Below, piece after piece: positions 29,442-39,879 of a stretch of DNA of 64,000 nucleotides (position 1 is its first letter; each line of letters opens with the position of its first letter). The DNA lies in contig DATKRO010000088.1 of the NCBI GenBank assembly GCA_035532115.1, forward strand, positions 1 through 64,000, given 5' to 3'. The position numbers and the translations under genes were made by a program. Source of the stretch: Acaudatibacter sp035532115 (GTDB lineage: Bacteria; Pseudomonadota; Alphaproteobacteria; Caulobacterales; Caulobacteraceae). Below the pieces are notes generated by a model. It made no database searches, was not told where the DNA came from, and worked only from the letters and a program-made list of their open reading frames with translations.

Positions 29442-30197
29442 TCAAGCCTCGGCCGCCGGGCGCGCCGGCCGCCCCGATTTTGTTCCGGTCGCCAGCTTGA
29501 TGCGGGTCTCGCGCACCGCGATCGCCGGCAGTAGCGAGGCGTTCTCGTCCACATAGGCGCCGACGGCGGGGGCGTGCCGCGCCGCCATCGAGCGCAGCAG
29601 CCACGAGAGCGCCTTGGTGACCCTGATGTCGCGCTCCCCCTTCAGCCGCTCGATGGTCTCGAACGCGAGGGCGGCGAAGCGCGCGTCGTTCGAGGTGCGC
29701 GTCGGGGTCGTCAGCAGCACCAAAGCGGCGCGGCGCTTGTCGATGTCGGGGTCCTCGCCGAGACGCTCCACCAGAACGCGCCACCCGGTCCAGTCGGCGA
29801 TCATGTCCTGGGCTCCAAAGACGCTGGCGCAGAGGCTGTCGACCTCGGCCCAGCCGTCCAGGCGCGCCAGCCAGTCTTCGACCATCGCCGGCGTCGCGGC
29901 GCGGCGGGCGGGGGCGCTGTAGCCCAGCAGCAGCGCGCCCAGCGTCTTCTCCTCGTGCGACTCGCCGCCGAAAAGGCGGTCGGCCATGGCCAGCAGCTCG
30001 GCGGCGGCCGCGCCGTGGCGGGGGCCGAGCCAGGTGCGGATGAGCCTGCGGCGCTCGGGGACGCCGACGTTGAAGAAGGGCCGCCCGCTGCCGGTGTAGG
30101 AGTCGTTGTGCTGCCCGCCGCGATAGGGCCTCGCCGCGGCGCGCAGCCGCTCCACCATCGCCGCGTGCTCGGCGCCGACGTCGAAGGCGGCAGGCAT
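29442..30197 (-). CDS. DNA alkylation repair protein, AlkD-like
   Basis: A 251-residue HEAT-like repeat protein of the AlkD/DNA alkylation repair family (PF08713). Typical blocks are GVPERRRLIRTWLG, EEKTLGALLLGYS, WLARLDGWAEVDSLCASV and DKRRAALVLLTTPTR. AlkD proteins excise N3- and N7-alkylpurines. I start at the ATG at 30197 (MPAAFDVG). The stop lies 12 bp from the convergent aspartic protease gene. No LexA or Ada-like site was noticed upstream. Confidence 0.85.
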   Translation of the reverse strand: MPAAFDVGAEHAAMVERLRAAARPYRGGQHNDSYTGSGRPFFNVGVPERRRLIRTWLGPRHGAAAAELLAMADRLFGGESHEEKTLGALLLGYSAPARRAATPAMVEDWLARLDGWAEVDSLCASVFGAQDMIADWTGWRVLVERLGEDPDIDKRRAALVLLTTPTRTSNDARFAALAFETIERLKGERDIRVTKALSWLLRSMAARHAPAVGAYVDENASLLPAIAVRETRIKLATGTKSGRPARPAAEA

Positions 30198-30262
30198 CTG
30201 GGCGGCTCCTTGCGTTCCGGCGCGGATCGAGGATGATCGCACCGGTCGGGGTGGAGGGGCGA

Positions 30263-31153
30263 ATGCGGAGAATTGCAAGCTTGGCGGTCGCCCTGGCGGC
30301 CGTCGCTGCGAGTGCGGCGGCGGCGCCGGCCTCGAGACCCCAGACCGGCGAGCGCCCCGACGTTACCCTGCCGCTGGAAGGGACCGTCGTCGAGCCGACC
30401 TGGGTCAAGACGCCCAACGGAGCCGACTTCGCTCGCTACTACCCGTTCTGGGCGCAGCTCCTGGGGCTCGGAGGCCGGACCCTGATCCGATGCCGGGTCT
30501 CGGTTTTGGGCGAGCTGGCGAGCTGCAAGGTCATGCAGGAGACGCCTGCGGGGATGGGCTTCGGGCAGGCCGCCCTCTCGATGGGGCAGTTCTTCCGCAT
30601 GCGCCCAAGGACCATCGATGGCGACGCCGTGGGGGGCGGGAGGATCGACATACCGATCCACTTCCAGCCGGCGCCGGAGCCCGCGCCGCCGGCGAGGATC
30701 GCCACGGCCGCTTCGCTGCCGGCCGGGGCGCTGGAACTGGCCCGCAAAGTGGTGGGCGTGCGCTTTGGCGCCGATCCCGGCGCCAGTTACCGGCGACGGC
30801 TGGAGGCGTCGCTGGCCGCCCAGACGGCTGGCTTGAGCCTCACGGAGCAGCAGCAGGAAGCCTTGCGCGACTACGTCTCGGCGATGTCGGCCGTCGCCGT
30901 GGCGCAGGCCGATGACTTCGCCAGGGCTTACGCCCGGAAGTTCACCGAGGCGCAACTGCGCGACATCGCAGCTTTCTTCGAGAGCCCGACCGGCAAGGCA
31001 TGGGCGAAAGACGACGCCGAAGTGTCCCTGCGACAACAGCAGGTCTGGGCGCAGCTGACCGGCCCCGCGCTGCTCGAAGCAAGGCGCGCATTCTGCGCCA
31101 AATTCTCGTGCCTGCCGCAAGACGCGCCGACGTCCGCCGCTGCCGCGAAGTAG
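30263..31153 (+). CDS. Secreted protein with TonB-C-like and DUF2059 domains
   Basis: A 296-residue secreted protein. The signal peptide ends near residue 21 (AAAAPAS). Residues 70-130 resemble a TonB C-terminal-type fold (LIRCRVSVLGELASCKV, then FFRMRPRTIDG). Residues about 190-270 match DUF2059 (ALRDYVSAMSAVAVAQA, then FTEAQLRDIAAFFESPTGKAWA). The combination is known in alphaproteobacterial periplasmic proteins of unknown role. The start at 30263 follows GGAGGGG. Confidence 0.75.
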   Translation: MRRIASLAVALAAVAASAAAAPASRPQTGERPDVTLPLEGTVVEPTWVKTPNGADFARYYPFWAQLLGLGGRTLIRCRVSVLGELASCKVMQETPAGMGFGQAALSMGQFFRMRPRTIDGDAVGGGRIDIPIHFQPAPEPAPPARIATAASLPAGALELARKVVGVRFGADPGASYRRRLEASLAAQTAGLSLTEQQQEALRDYVSAMSAVAVAQADDFARAYARKFTEAQLRDIAAFFESPTGKAWAKDDAEVSLRQQQVWAQLTGPALLEARRAFCAKFSCLPQDAPTSAAAAK

Positions 31154-31165
31154 CAGGTCCGGACT

Positions 31166-33907
31166 TCAGAGCGTCACGCCGAAGCGGGCATACATGGCCG
31201 CAACGCGCTTCGACAGCGCCCGCGCGGCGGCCAGATCGCTCTCTCCCGCCTGCCTGTCGCCGTTCCGGATCTCGGCGACGCCCCGGCCATAGAGCGACAC
31301 CGCGTGGCCGGGTGCGGCGCGCAAGGCCGCGCTATAGCCTGTGATCGCTTCGTGCAGGCGCCCGAGGCGCAGCTCGACGAAGGCGCGGCTGTCCAGAATC
31401 GCGGCCGCGCCGGGCGCGAGCCTGAGCGCCGCATCGCAGTCCGAGAGCGCCGCTTGCAGGTCGGCGCCGCTCGCGGCCCTGGTCCAGCAACGCGCGTTGT
31501 ACAGCGGTGCGGTTGCGGACTTGGCGATCATCCGGTCTTCGATGGCGATCGCCGCGCCGAACTGCCCGGCATTCTGCAGGGCCGTGACTACGCGCTCGAC
31601 GACCTTGAAATCGCCAGGCGCGAGGTGAACAGCCTGATCGAAATCCGTGTTTGCGAGCGCCGCCTGCCCCCGGAAAAGATATATCTGCCCCCTGGCCTCC
31701 AGCGCCAGCTCGTCCTTGGGATCGAGTCGGAGCGCCCGATCGAAGTCGGCCATGGCGAGATCGTCCTGATGGTCCTCGAAATGGGCGACACCGCGATTGT
31801 AGACGTACTTCCCTGCCGCGGGATCGAGGCGCACGGCCTGGTCGAGATCGGCCACGGCGTGGGCGTAGTCGCGCCTCGCCAGGAAGCCGGCGGCCCTGGC
31901 GTCGAACCCTGCCGCATCCGTAGGCGTCGGGCCGGCGTCGGGCGCGCTGGCCTGCGCCGCCGGCGCCGAAGCCGACCCGTCCTGGACGATGACGTCGAAG
32001 TCGTTGAGCTGGCGCAGCGCCGCGGCGGCGGCGTCGGCATCGGACGCGGGGAACTCCGGCCCGAGAGTCTGGTCGGATGCGGTCATCGTGACCACCCCAT
32101 CGTCGATCCGGCTCGTGCGCCTGTATCGATGCGCGGCGATCGTCTGATCGACATCGACCGCGTCCAGCAGACCGAACCCCGCGCCCTTGTCCGGCAGGGC
32201 GATGACCACCTTCCACTCGTCGTAGGTTGGAAAGGCGACCGCGAACGGGGCGTCGCTGCCGGGCCCCGGATCGCGCCCGAAGGAAGGCTCGAACCCAAGA
32301 TTGCTGTCGACGATCTGGAAGTCGCGGGCCCCGCTCTCGCCGGTCCAATCCATCTTCCCCGATCCGTCCATCGTCAGAGTCATGCGCCGGCGCGCGTCGT
32401 CGAAGGCGAAGGCGGCGCTCTTGATGTCGACCCAGGGCAGTCGGCCGCGCCAGTATCGGCGCAGCGCGTTCTCCGCCGCGGACTTGCCGGCGGCGCCAAG
32501 GCCGAGATTCCAGGCCACGGCGACGTCGCCGCGATAGATGTTCTCGGCGTGGACCGCCGCAGGGACGTCGAGGCCGGCCGAGGCGTCGAGGCGCAGAACG
32601 CTCTCGAACGCCGGCGCGCTCAGCGGCTTGGCCTCGAGCTTCTCCAGGCGCGCGCCCGAGTTCTGCACCGGCAGCGCCCAATGGAACGCTGGCGTCTCGA
32701 TGCCGTCCAGATCGCGATCGCCCGTTCTGGCGCCGTCGAGCCAATAGACCTTGCCGCCGATCCGGGCGCGGACGATCACATGATCGAATATCAGCATGGG
32801 CAGCCGATCGTCGAGCCCGTCTCCGGCGTTGGTGCTCACCAGCGCCGGTTCGGCCGCAATGCCCAGTTCATGCAGCAAAGCAGCCAGCAGCGCCGACTTG
32901 CCCTTGCAATCGCCGAACCGCCGCCGCCAGGTGACGTCGGCGTCAGCCGGCACGAGCCCGCCGAGGTTCGTGCCGATAGAGGCGTAGCGAACCTGATCCT
33001 GAACGAGCCGCAGGGCGGCGGCGGCGCGCGCCTTGGGGTCGCTGGTGGCGGCGGCGATCTTGCGCGCCTCGAGCTTCAGCGGCGAATCGGCGCCGACGGT
33101 CTCGGCCTTGACGTAGAGCGGCGCCATCAGGGCGGAGACTTTGGCCCAGTCGCCGAACTGCGTGAACTCCAGTTCCGCCAAGTCGTTGAAGCGGGCGGGC
33201 GCGCCGGTGGGGGGCTTTGGCGCCGTGAAATTAGTCGCCTCGACGACCAGCTCGGTCGTGTCGCCGGTGCGCGTGACCTTGGGCGCCGGCAGGCCGTCGG
33301 TGGCGCGCCACCTCATCGGCTTGGAACTCGGCCACAGGGCGCGCAGGCGCGCGTAGCTGGCGACGCCCGGCCGGGGCAAGGCTTCCAAGTCCTCGGAACG
33401 CCCGCGCAGCACCGGATCGCGCAGCGTCAGGGTGAAGGCAAAGTCGATCACGTCGCCCACCTTCAGTCCCTGGGGTTGGACCGTCGCCGTCAGATCGCCG
33501 TCGAGCATGGCCAGTTCGAGATTCGGCTCGCGGCGCAGCACCGTCACCTTCTTGCCGCCACCCAGCAAGTCGATGGTCTTGCCGCCGCGAAGCGCCACCA
33601 GCCGGTGGAAGGTCAGCGTCTGGGTCTGCGGGTCCCAGCTGGGGGCGATCTGGTTGACGGCCGACAAGCCCGCCGGCGTCAGGATGCGAAAGGCGCTCTC
33701 GACGTAGAACTCATCGGCGTGCGTCCCGAACCGCGTCTGCCGGTCGTACAACAGGATCTGGACAGCGGCGTCGCTGGCCTTGGCGGCCCGTTCGGGAATC
33801 GTTGCCGGCTTCACCCAGGCTGGCGGCGGCGCGTATCGGGGCTGAGCGGCGGCGAACGCCAGCCCTGCGCAGAGGCTCAGCGCCAATCCGATAATCCATT
33901 TCGACAC
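31166..33907 (-). CDS. DUF3857/transglutaminase-like protein with TPR repeats
   Basis: A 913-residue exported protein. The preferred start is the GTG at 33907, which puts a clean signal peptide (SKWIIGLALSLCAGLAFAAAQ) at the N-terminus; a longer start at 33964 adds 19 Arg/Cys-rich residues. Residues 50-230 are DUF3857. A transglutaminase-like core follows with its Cys in RRFGDCKGKSALLAALL and His in FDHVIVRA. The C-terminal third carries several TPR units (AVADLDQAVRLDPAAGKYVYNRG). The role is unknown, likely periplasmic protein or peptide handling. Confidence 0.82.
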   Translation of the reverse strand: MSKWIIGLALSLCAGLAFAAAQPRYAPPPAWVKPATIPERAAKASDAAVQILLYDRQTRFGTHADEFYVESAFRILTPAGLSAVNQIAPSWDPQTQTLTFHRLVALRGGKTIDLLGGGKKVTVLRREPNLELAMLDGDLTATVQPQGLKVGDVIDFAFTLTLRDPVLRGRSEDLEALPRPGVASYARLRALWPSSKPMRWRATDGLPAPKVTRTGDTTELVVEATNFTAPKPPTGAPARFNDLAELEFTQFGDWAKVSALMAPLYVKAETVGADSPLKLEARKIAAATSDPKARAAAALRLVQDQVRYASIGTNLGGLVPADADVTWRRRFGDCKGKSALLAALLHELGIAAEPALVSTNAGDGLDDRLPMLIFDHVIVRARIGGKVYWLDGARTGDRDLDGIETPAFHWALPVQNSGARLEKLEAKPLSAPAFESVLRLDASAGLDVPAAVHAENIYRGDVAVAWNLGLGAAGKSAAENALRRYWRGRLPWVDIKSAAFAFDDARRRMTLTMDGSGKMDWTGESGARDFQIVDSNLGFEPSFGRDPGPGSDAPFAVAFPTYDEWKVVIALPDKGAGFGLLDAVDVDQTIAAHRYRRTSRIDDGVVTMTASDQTLGPEFPASDADAAAAALRQLNDFDVIVQDGSASAPAAQASAPDAGPTPTDAAGFDARAAGFLARRDYAHAVADLDQAVRLDPAAGKYVYNRGVAHFEDHQDDLAMADFDRALRLDPKDELALEARGQIYLFRGQAALANTDFDQAVHLAPGDFKVVERVVTALQNAGQFGAAIAIEDRMIAKSATAPLYNARCWTRAASGADLQAALSDCDAALRLAPGAAAILDSRAFVELRLGRLHEAITGYSAALRAAPGHAVSLYGRGVAEIRNGDRQAGESDLAAARALSKRVAAMYARFGVTL

Positions 33908-34076
33908 GCCCAGCCCCCCGCACCCGCGACGCCGGCAGGTTAGCGTGCGCGGGTCCCGATGCAACTTTCAGTTTCGGGCGGCGCGGCGCCTGGGCCAAGC
34001 TCCAGCTCGCGCCCTCGCCGGGGCTGGACGGCCGTCGCGGCAGCCGGTCTGAATGACGCCACCCGGAGGAACGCCC

Positions 34077-34903
34077 ATGACCGACGAAGCCATTCTTCTG
34101 ACCGACGACCCCGCGCCGCACGTGCGCCGGCTGACGCTCAATCGCCCGGCCAAGCGCAACGCCCTCTCCAACGCCCTGCGCGGCGAGATCTTCGCGGCCC
34201 TGGAGGCGGCGGACGCCGACCCCGAGGTGCGGGTGATGATCGTGCGCGGCGCCGGGACCTGCTTTTCGTCCGGCTATGACCTGGCCGGACTGGGCGCCCT
34301 GCCCTTCCACACCGCCGGCGGCCAGGGCCAGTGGGCGCGGCACGTGGTCGAAGGCTGCTTCAGGATCTGGGACCTCGCCAAGCCGGTGATCGCCCAGGTG
34401 CACGGCTGGTGCCTGGCTGGCGGCTCCGAGCTGGCGGTGGCCTGCGATCTCGTCTACGTCGCCGAGGACGCCCAGATCGGCTATCCGCCGGTGCGCACCA
34501 TGTCGCCCCCCGACAACCAGTACCACGCCTGGCTGATGGGGATGCGCGCGGCCATGGAGATGATGCTGACCGGCGACGCCATGAACGGGCTCGAGGCGGT
34601 CCGCCTCGGCTTCGCCAACCGCGCCTGGCCGGCCGGCGAGCTGGAAGCGGCGGTGCTGGCCATGGCCGGACGGATCGCCCAGGTCGACCCCGAACTCGCC
34701 CAGCTCAACAAGCGCCTGGTGCATCGCCAGATGGAGGCCATGGGCCTGCGCGCCGGCCTGCGCGCCGGCACAGACCTGCATGCGCTGGGCTGGCATACCG
34801 CCGCGTCGCGCGCCTACATGGCCAGGATGCGCGAAGGCGTGACGGCGGCGCTCTCGGCCCGCGACCAGGCCTTCGGCGACTATCGCGCCGGCGCCGGCAA
34901 GCC

Positions 34904-34907
<4 letters not shown>
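34077..34907 (+). CDS. Enoyl-CoA hydratase/isomerase family protein
   Basis: A 276-residue crotonase-family protein. Conserved features are RPAKRNALSNAL, GTCFSSGYDLAGLG and QVHGWCLAGGSELAVACDLVY, all parts of the oxyanion hole and CoA site. The C-terminus is longer than in the other hydratase of this window and contains an unusual QLNKRLVHRQMEAM helix. The ATG at 34077 follows a strong CGGAGGA ribosome site, preferred over the upstream ATG at 34053. It is convergent with and overlaps dusA by 4 bp. Confidence 0.9.
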
Positions 34908-35911
<1,004 letters not shown>

Positions 35912-36238
35912 AAACTATTTCCGTCTCAGTCGGTCCAATACACGATTGGACCGATTCGTCAGTATACAAACATAATCCATAGCTAGTTTTTCCTTTAATT
36001 ACAGTCCAATAGCTTCGTTTCGGTTGGCGGGTTCTGCCGCGTAGCGAGGCCCTTTAGTCCCCATTTTTCGCGCGCGTGTGCACACATAGTGCACACATGG
36101 GTACAGCGAAATTGGCCGCGTTCGGGAAACTCCCGTCGGGTTCATGGCGGCTTTTATGAGCAGCAAGCGTCGCTACATTTGGAGATGGGGATGCCCGTCA
36201 CCAAAACGCCCGCTTCGGTCATGTGAGTGGTCGCCGCA
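35912..36238. other. AT-rich island end without genes
   Basis: This 327-bp stretch is the left inner end of the island, far lower in GC than the chromosome. It contains a perfect hairpin CGGTCCAAT-ACACG-ATTGGACCG at 35931-35953, just upstream of dusA, and two copies of GTGCACACAT (36078-36087 and 36089-36098). A short open frame near 36156 reads a few codons only. I see no credible gene. The dusA promoter and recombination arm sites are the likely contents. Confidence 0.5.
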
Positions 36239-37021
36239 TCAAAATGTCCATTGGAAGCCGAGATAGTAGGTGACAGGTTTCGTCACCGCGGCGGCGTCGA
36301 CGGCATAAAGAAGTCCACCCTGACCGGCGGAAAACAGCAGATGATAATGCTCGGTGAAGTCATAGACGCCGCCGAGGTTGAAGCCGGTCGTGTCCCCGCG
36401 GCCGACCATGCTCGAGGTCTGGTGGAACACCTCCGCGCCCAGGGCGAGCTTGTCGGTGACCTGGCGCTGCAGCAGCCAGCCGGCGAACCAGTAGTTCCGG
36501 TTGCCGGGGCCCGGATTGATCCAGTAGCCGCCGCCGCCGTAGGTGGTCCACTTGCCGAAGTCCTTCTGCATCCAGACCGGAAGGAAGACCTGGGTGTAGC
36601 CGGCGCCAAGGTTTCGCCTGGCGTCTCCGGTCGGGATCTCCACGAGCGGGAAGACGCCCACCTGCGGCCACCAGTCGTCCTTGCCGGAGTTGATGAAGCG
36701 GTACTTGACCCCAAGCTCGGTGTCGCCGAGGCCCACGACGGCCGGCTGGCCAGCCGGATCGTCGTAAGCGATGTTGCCGATGAAATGGAGCTGCAGGTTC
36801 GGGGCGGCGCCGTAGTTCACCTCGACCGACGGCCCGACGCCGCTCGCATCCCCCTGGCCGATCGCGCCGGCGGAGAAGGTGTAGACTTCCCAATGGCCCA
36901 GATCGACCGGCTCCGGATCGTCGGTGATGAACGGCGGCCCGGCCTGCGCTGGCAATGCCAACAGCAGGGTCGCCGCCGACAGGAACGCTGCGAACCCGAG
37001 GCGGCGGTCGTGGATCAGCAT
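36239..37021 (-). CDS. Outer-membrane transporter-like beta-barrel protein
   Basis: A 260-residue exported protein resembling the outer-membrane 'transporter'/phenol-pathway MetA-like barrel family. The signal peptide (FAAFLSAATLLLALPAQAG) is followed by FITDDPEPVDLGHWEVYTF and alternating strands. It ends in an aromatic residue (YYLGFQWTF), as expected of beta-barrel assembly. I chose the ATG at 37021, preceded by GGAGG, instead of longer frames into the chromate gene. Its position next to the chromate transporter suggests a metal-linked operon, but the substrate is unknown. Confidence 0.72.
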   Translation of the reverse strand: MLIHDRRLGFAAFLSAATLLLALPAQAGPPFITDDPEPVDLGHWEVYTFSAGAIGQGDASGVGPSVEVNYGAAPNLQLHFIGNIAYDDPAGQPAVVGLGDTELGVKYRFINSGKDDWWPQVGVFPLVEIPTGDARRNLGAGYTQVFLPVWMQKDFGKWTTYGGGGYWINPGPGNRNYWFAGWLLQRQVTDKLALGAEVFHQTSSMVGRGDTTGFNLGGVYDFTEHYHLLFSAGQGGLLYAVDAAAVTKPVTYYLGFQWTF

Positions 37022-37118
37022 GGGCGAGCCTCCTCGCCGGGTGAGCCGAGTCCGGGCGCCGGGCAGTTGGGTCCCTCGGCCGCACGCTCCTGTCTGACGC
37101 TGAAGCTGGCCCTCGAAG

Positions 37119-38369
37119 TCATTTGAGATAGGCCACGCCAACGGCCGCGCCCACGCAGAAGACCACGATGAGAATCGGTGGCGCGCGCCAGCGTTCCAGC
37201 AATAGGAAGGCGATCAGGGCGACGGCGAGATCGCGGGCATTGAAGATCGCGCTGGTCCAGATTGGATTGTAGAGCGCCGCGCCCAGCACGCCGACCACGG
37301 CGGCGTTGACGCCGGCGAGCGCACCGCGCGCGACGGCGTGATGGCCGACCCAGCTCCACAGAGGCAGGCCGGCCAGGGCCACGAGCATGCCGGGCAGGAA
37401 GATGAAGATGAGCGCGGCCGTCGACCACAGAGCCGCCACGCCGAACCCCCCGCCGTGCGGCGCGATCGTCGCGCCCAGATAGGCCGCAAAGGTGAACAGC
37501 GGACCAGGCATGGCCTGGGTGGCGCCATAGCCGGACAGGAAGGCGCTGTCGGAGATCCAGCCGGCCGGGACCAGGGCGTCGCGGAGCAAGGGCAGCACTA
37601 CGTGGCCGCCGCCGAAGACCAGCGCGCCGGTCCTGTAGAAGACCGCCACCATGCCGAGCATGGAACGCGGCGCGCCTTGGGCGGCCAAAGGCAGGCCGAT
37701 CAAAAGCCCGAGAAAGACAGCCATAAACGCCAGGCCGGCGCGACGGCCAACCGGCAGTCTCGGCGGGACGGACTGGCTCTGGACCCCGCGGCAGAGCAGC
37801 ATGCCGCCGACGGCGCCAGCCGCCAGGGCGATGAGTTGCATCAGCGGGCCGCCGAACAGAAGCAGCAGTGTCGCCGCGACCATGCCCAGAGCCGCCCTGC
37901 GCAGATCCGGGCATAGCTTCGCCGCCATGCTCCAAACCGCCTGGGCGACGACCGCCACCGCCACCAGCTTCAGGCCATGCAGCACCGCCTGGGTGAGCGG
38001 CCCGGTGAGACGCGGCGCCAGCCAGGCGAAGGCGAACATGAGGAGAGCTGACGGCAGGGTGAAGCCGAGCCAAGCGGCGAAGGCGCCCGCCCAGCTCGCG
38101 CGGCGAAGACCGATCAGGAAGCTTACCTGGCTGCTGGCCGGTCCCGGGACCATCTGGCAGAGCGCGACCAGGCCGGCATAGTCGTCGGCGGACAGCCAGC
38201 GGCGGCGTTGGACGTAGGCGCGCTCGAAGTAGCCCAGGTGAGCGATCGGGCCCCCGAACGAGGTCAGGCCCAGTCCCAGCGCGACGGCGAACACCTCGAA
38301 GGCGCCGCCGCGGACGGCCGGGCCGCTGCCGGACGCCGCCGCGTCCACACGATCGCCAGCGGCGGTCAT
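37119..38369 (-). CDS. chrA: Chromate transporter ChrA, long-chain type
   Basis: A 416-residue membrane protein with two homologous chromate transporter (CHR) halves and about ten to twelve hydrophobic segments. The conserved CHR motifs are visible: SFGGPIAHLGYFERAYV with CQMVPGPASSQ in the first half, and VFGGGHVVLPLL with ATQAMPGPLFTFAAYLG in the second. It exports chromate from the cytoplasm. Its start overlaps the PadR regulator stop by 4 bp, so regulator and transporter form an operon. Confidence 0.93.
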   Translation of the reverse strand: MTAAGDRVDAAASGSGPAVRGGAFEVFAVALGLGLTSFGGPIAHLGYFERAYVQRRRWLSADDYAGLVALCQMVPGPASSQVSFLIGLRRASWAGAFAAWLGFTLPSALLMFAFAWLAPRLTGPLTQAVLHGLKLVAVAVVAQAVWSMAAKLCPDLRRAALGMVAATLLLLFGGPLMQLIALAAGAVGGMLLCRGVQSQSVPPRLPVGRRAGLAFMAVFLGLLIGLPLAAQGAPRSMLGMVAVFYRTGALVFGGGHVVLPLLRDALVPAGWISDSAFLSGYGATQAMPGPLFTFAAYLGATIAPHGGGFGVAALWSTAALIFIFLPGMLVALAGLPLWSWVGHHAVARGALAGVNAAVVGVLGAALYNPIWTSAIFNARDLAVALIAFLLLERWRAPPILIVVFCVGAAVGVAYLK

Positions 38370-38728
38370 GTAGCAGGCTCTCCTTCGAGCTTGTCCCCAG
38401 GCTGGATTTCTCCAACCAACTCGCGCATCCGCAATTGGGCGACCGCCAAGGCTTCCCGGCCCAGCGGGGTCGCCCGATAGACCCGCCGGAAGGTGCGGCC
38501 GATGCGTTCCTTCGACGAAACCAGATATCCACGCCGCTCCATCATGTGGAGCATCGGATAGAGCGTTCCAGCGCTGAGCTTGTAGCCGTGCCGACCAAGC
38601 TCTTCGATCATCCAGCGGCCGTAGATCTCGCCCCCGGCCGCATGGTGAAGGACGTGCAGGCGCACAAAGCCGGCGAGAAGGTCTCGATGTTCCATCAGTC
38701 GAAAGATCGCCGCGCTGGCGTGGGTCAT
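38366..38728 (-). CDS. PadR-family transcriptional regulator
   Basis: A regulator of about 120 residues with a PadR winged-helix domain: LLAGFVRLHVLHHAAGGEIYG, then WMIEELGRHGYKLSAGTLYPMLHMMERRGYLVS. Start codons at 38767 and 38728 both fit. I prefer 38728, which has GTGGGG seven bases upstream and leaves room for a promoter facing the divergent phosphatase gene. It overlaps chrA by 4 bp and presumably controls it. The inducer is likely chromate-related, but PadR ligands vary widely. Confidence 0.82.
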   Translation of the reverse strand: MTHASAAIFRLMEHRDLLAGFVRLHVLHHAAGGEIYGRWMIEELGRHGYKLSAGTLYPMLHMMERRGYLVSSKERIGRTFRRVYRATPLGREALAVAQLRMRELVGEIQPGDKLEGEPAT

Positions 38729-38820
38729 GCGGGACCCCACACGCCTCAACCTACTAGACATCGGCAACGAAATCGACTTCCGATAACGATCGTCTGGGGT
38801 CGCCGCGACGGAGAGATTGG

Positions 38821-39441
38821 ATGGTCAAGGTTGTCGCGATGCTCTGCGCCGTCGTCGCGCTTATCAACAGCGGAGCCGCCAGAGCGGACGCCCTGCCGGG
38901 CCCGGCCCTGGTCTCCGCCCTGCGCCAGGGCGGCTATGTCATGCTCATGCGCCACGCGAGTTCGCCACGGACGCTGCCGACGGCCAGCGAAGCCGACCCC
39001 GACAACGTCAAGCTGGAGCGCCAACTCGATGAGACCGGCCGCGACACGGCGCGGGCGATGGGAACGGCCCTCAAGACCCTGCGGATTCCCGTCGGCGCGG
39101 TGTGGTCGAGTCCGACCTATCGCGCCCTTGAGACAGTGCGCGTGGCCGCGCTGCCAACACCGCGGACCGCCGTCGAACTCGGAGACGGTGGACAGAGCAT
39201 GCAGGCGACGGCGGCCAATCAGTCGGCGTGGCTTGCGCGCAAGGTCGCCGAGCCGCCTCGGGTCGGGACCGATACGATCATCGTCACCCACATGCCCAAC
39301 ATCATGGCGCTCTTCGGCCAAGCCGTCGCCGGGCTCGCCGACGGCGAGACCCTGGTCCTGCGGCCCGACAGCAAGGGGGGAACGGAGATCGTCGGGCGGG
39401 TGAAGATCTCGGACTGGCCGGTCCTGGCCGCGCAGCCCTGA
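38821..39441 (+). CDS. Exported histidine-phosphatase (SixA-like) protein
   Basis: A 206-residue protein with a signal peptide (MVKVVAMLCAVVALINSGAARA). A histidine-phosphatase fold follows, with catalytic RHA in YVMLMRHASS, a second Arg in WSSPTYRALETV, and the second catalytic His in IIVTHMPNIM. It is placed between the divergent PadR-chrA genes and the convergent end of the arsenic operon, 12 bp from arsC. Periplasmic location is inferred from the signal. The role within a metal-resistance island is unclear. Confidence 0.82.
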   Translation: MVKVVAMLCAVVALINSGAARADALPGPALVSALRQGGYVMLMRHASSPRTLPTASEADPDNVKLERQLDETGRDTARAMGTALKTLRIPVGAVWSSPTYRALETVRVAALPTPRTAVELGDGGQSMQATAANQSAWLARKVAEPPRVGTDTIIVTHMPNIMALFGQAVAGLADGETLVLRPDSKGGTEIVGRVKISDWPVLAAQP

Positions 39442-39453
39442 GGATCGTATCGG

Positions 39454-39879
39454 CTAAACCTCGCCGCCGGGGCGAAGTACGACCTCGCCGTCCTCCTTGG
39501 TAAAGGACGCTGGCTGCTTATCCAGCAGGGCCAGCACGACTTCCGAAGGCCGGGACAGCTTCACGCCCTTGGGCGTGACGACGATCGGCCGGTTGACCAG
39601 GATGGGATGGGCGACCATCGCGGCGAGGATCTGATCGTCTGAAGCCGCTGGATCGAGCAGGCCCAGCTCGGCGGCCGGCGTACCCTTCTCGCGAAGGAGG
39701 TCGCGCGGCTTGAGGCCGATGGCTGCGAGCAACTCTTCAAGCTGCGGCCGGGTCCAGCCGGTCTTGAGATACTCCACGACGGTCGGCGCGTAGCCCGACG
39801 CCCGGATCATCGCCAGTGTGTTGCGCGAGGTCCCGCAGTCGGGGTTGTGATAGATGGTGACGGGGAAATCGTCGCTCAC
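39454..39879 (-). CDS. arsC: Arsenate reductase, glutaredoxin-dependent ArsC type
   Basis: A 141-residue arsenate reductase of the Spx/ArsC thioredoxin fold. The catalytic Cys15 lies in IYHNPDCGTSRNTL, and the conserved Arg residues are seen in LLREKGTP and LVNRPIVVTPKGVKLSRP. I place the start at the GTG at 39879, in a 4-bp overlap (GTGA) with the aquaporin gene and behind an AAGGAG. It reduces arsenate to arsenite using glutathione/glutaredoxin. It is the last gene of the operon, after an unrelated arsenate reductase. Confidence 0.92.
   Translation of the reverse strand: MSDDFPVTIYHNPDCGTSRNTLAMIRASGYAPTVVEYLKTGWTRPQLEELLAAIGLKPRDLLREKGTPAAELGLLDPAASDDQILAAMVAHPILVNRPIVVTPKGVKLSRPSEVVLALLDKQPASFTKEDGEVVLRPGGEV

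Noticed and set aside
36156..36240. Short frame at the island end as an integrase N-terminus
   Set aside because: Only about a dozen codons before a stop, with no convincing similarity.
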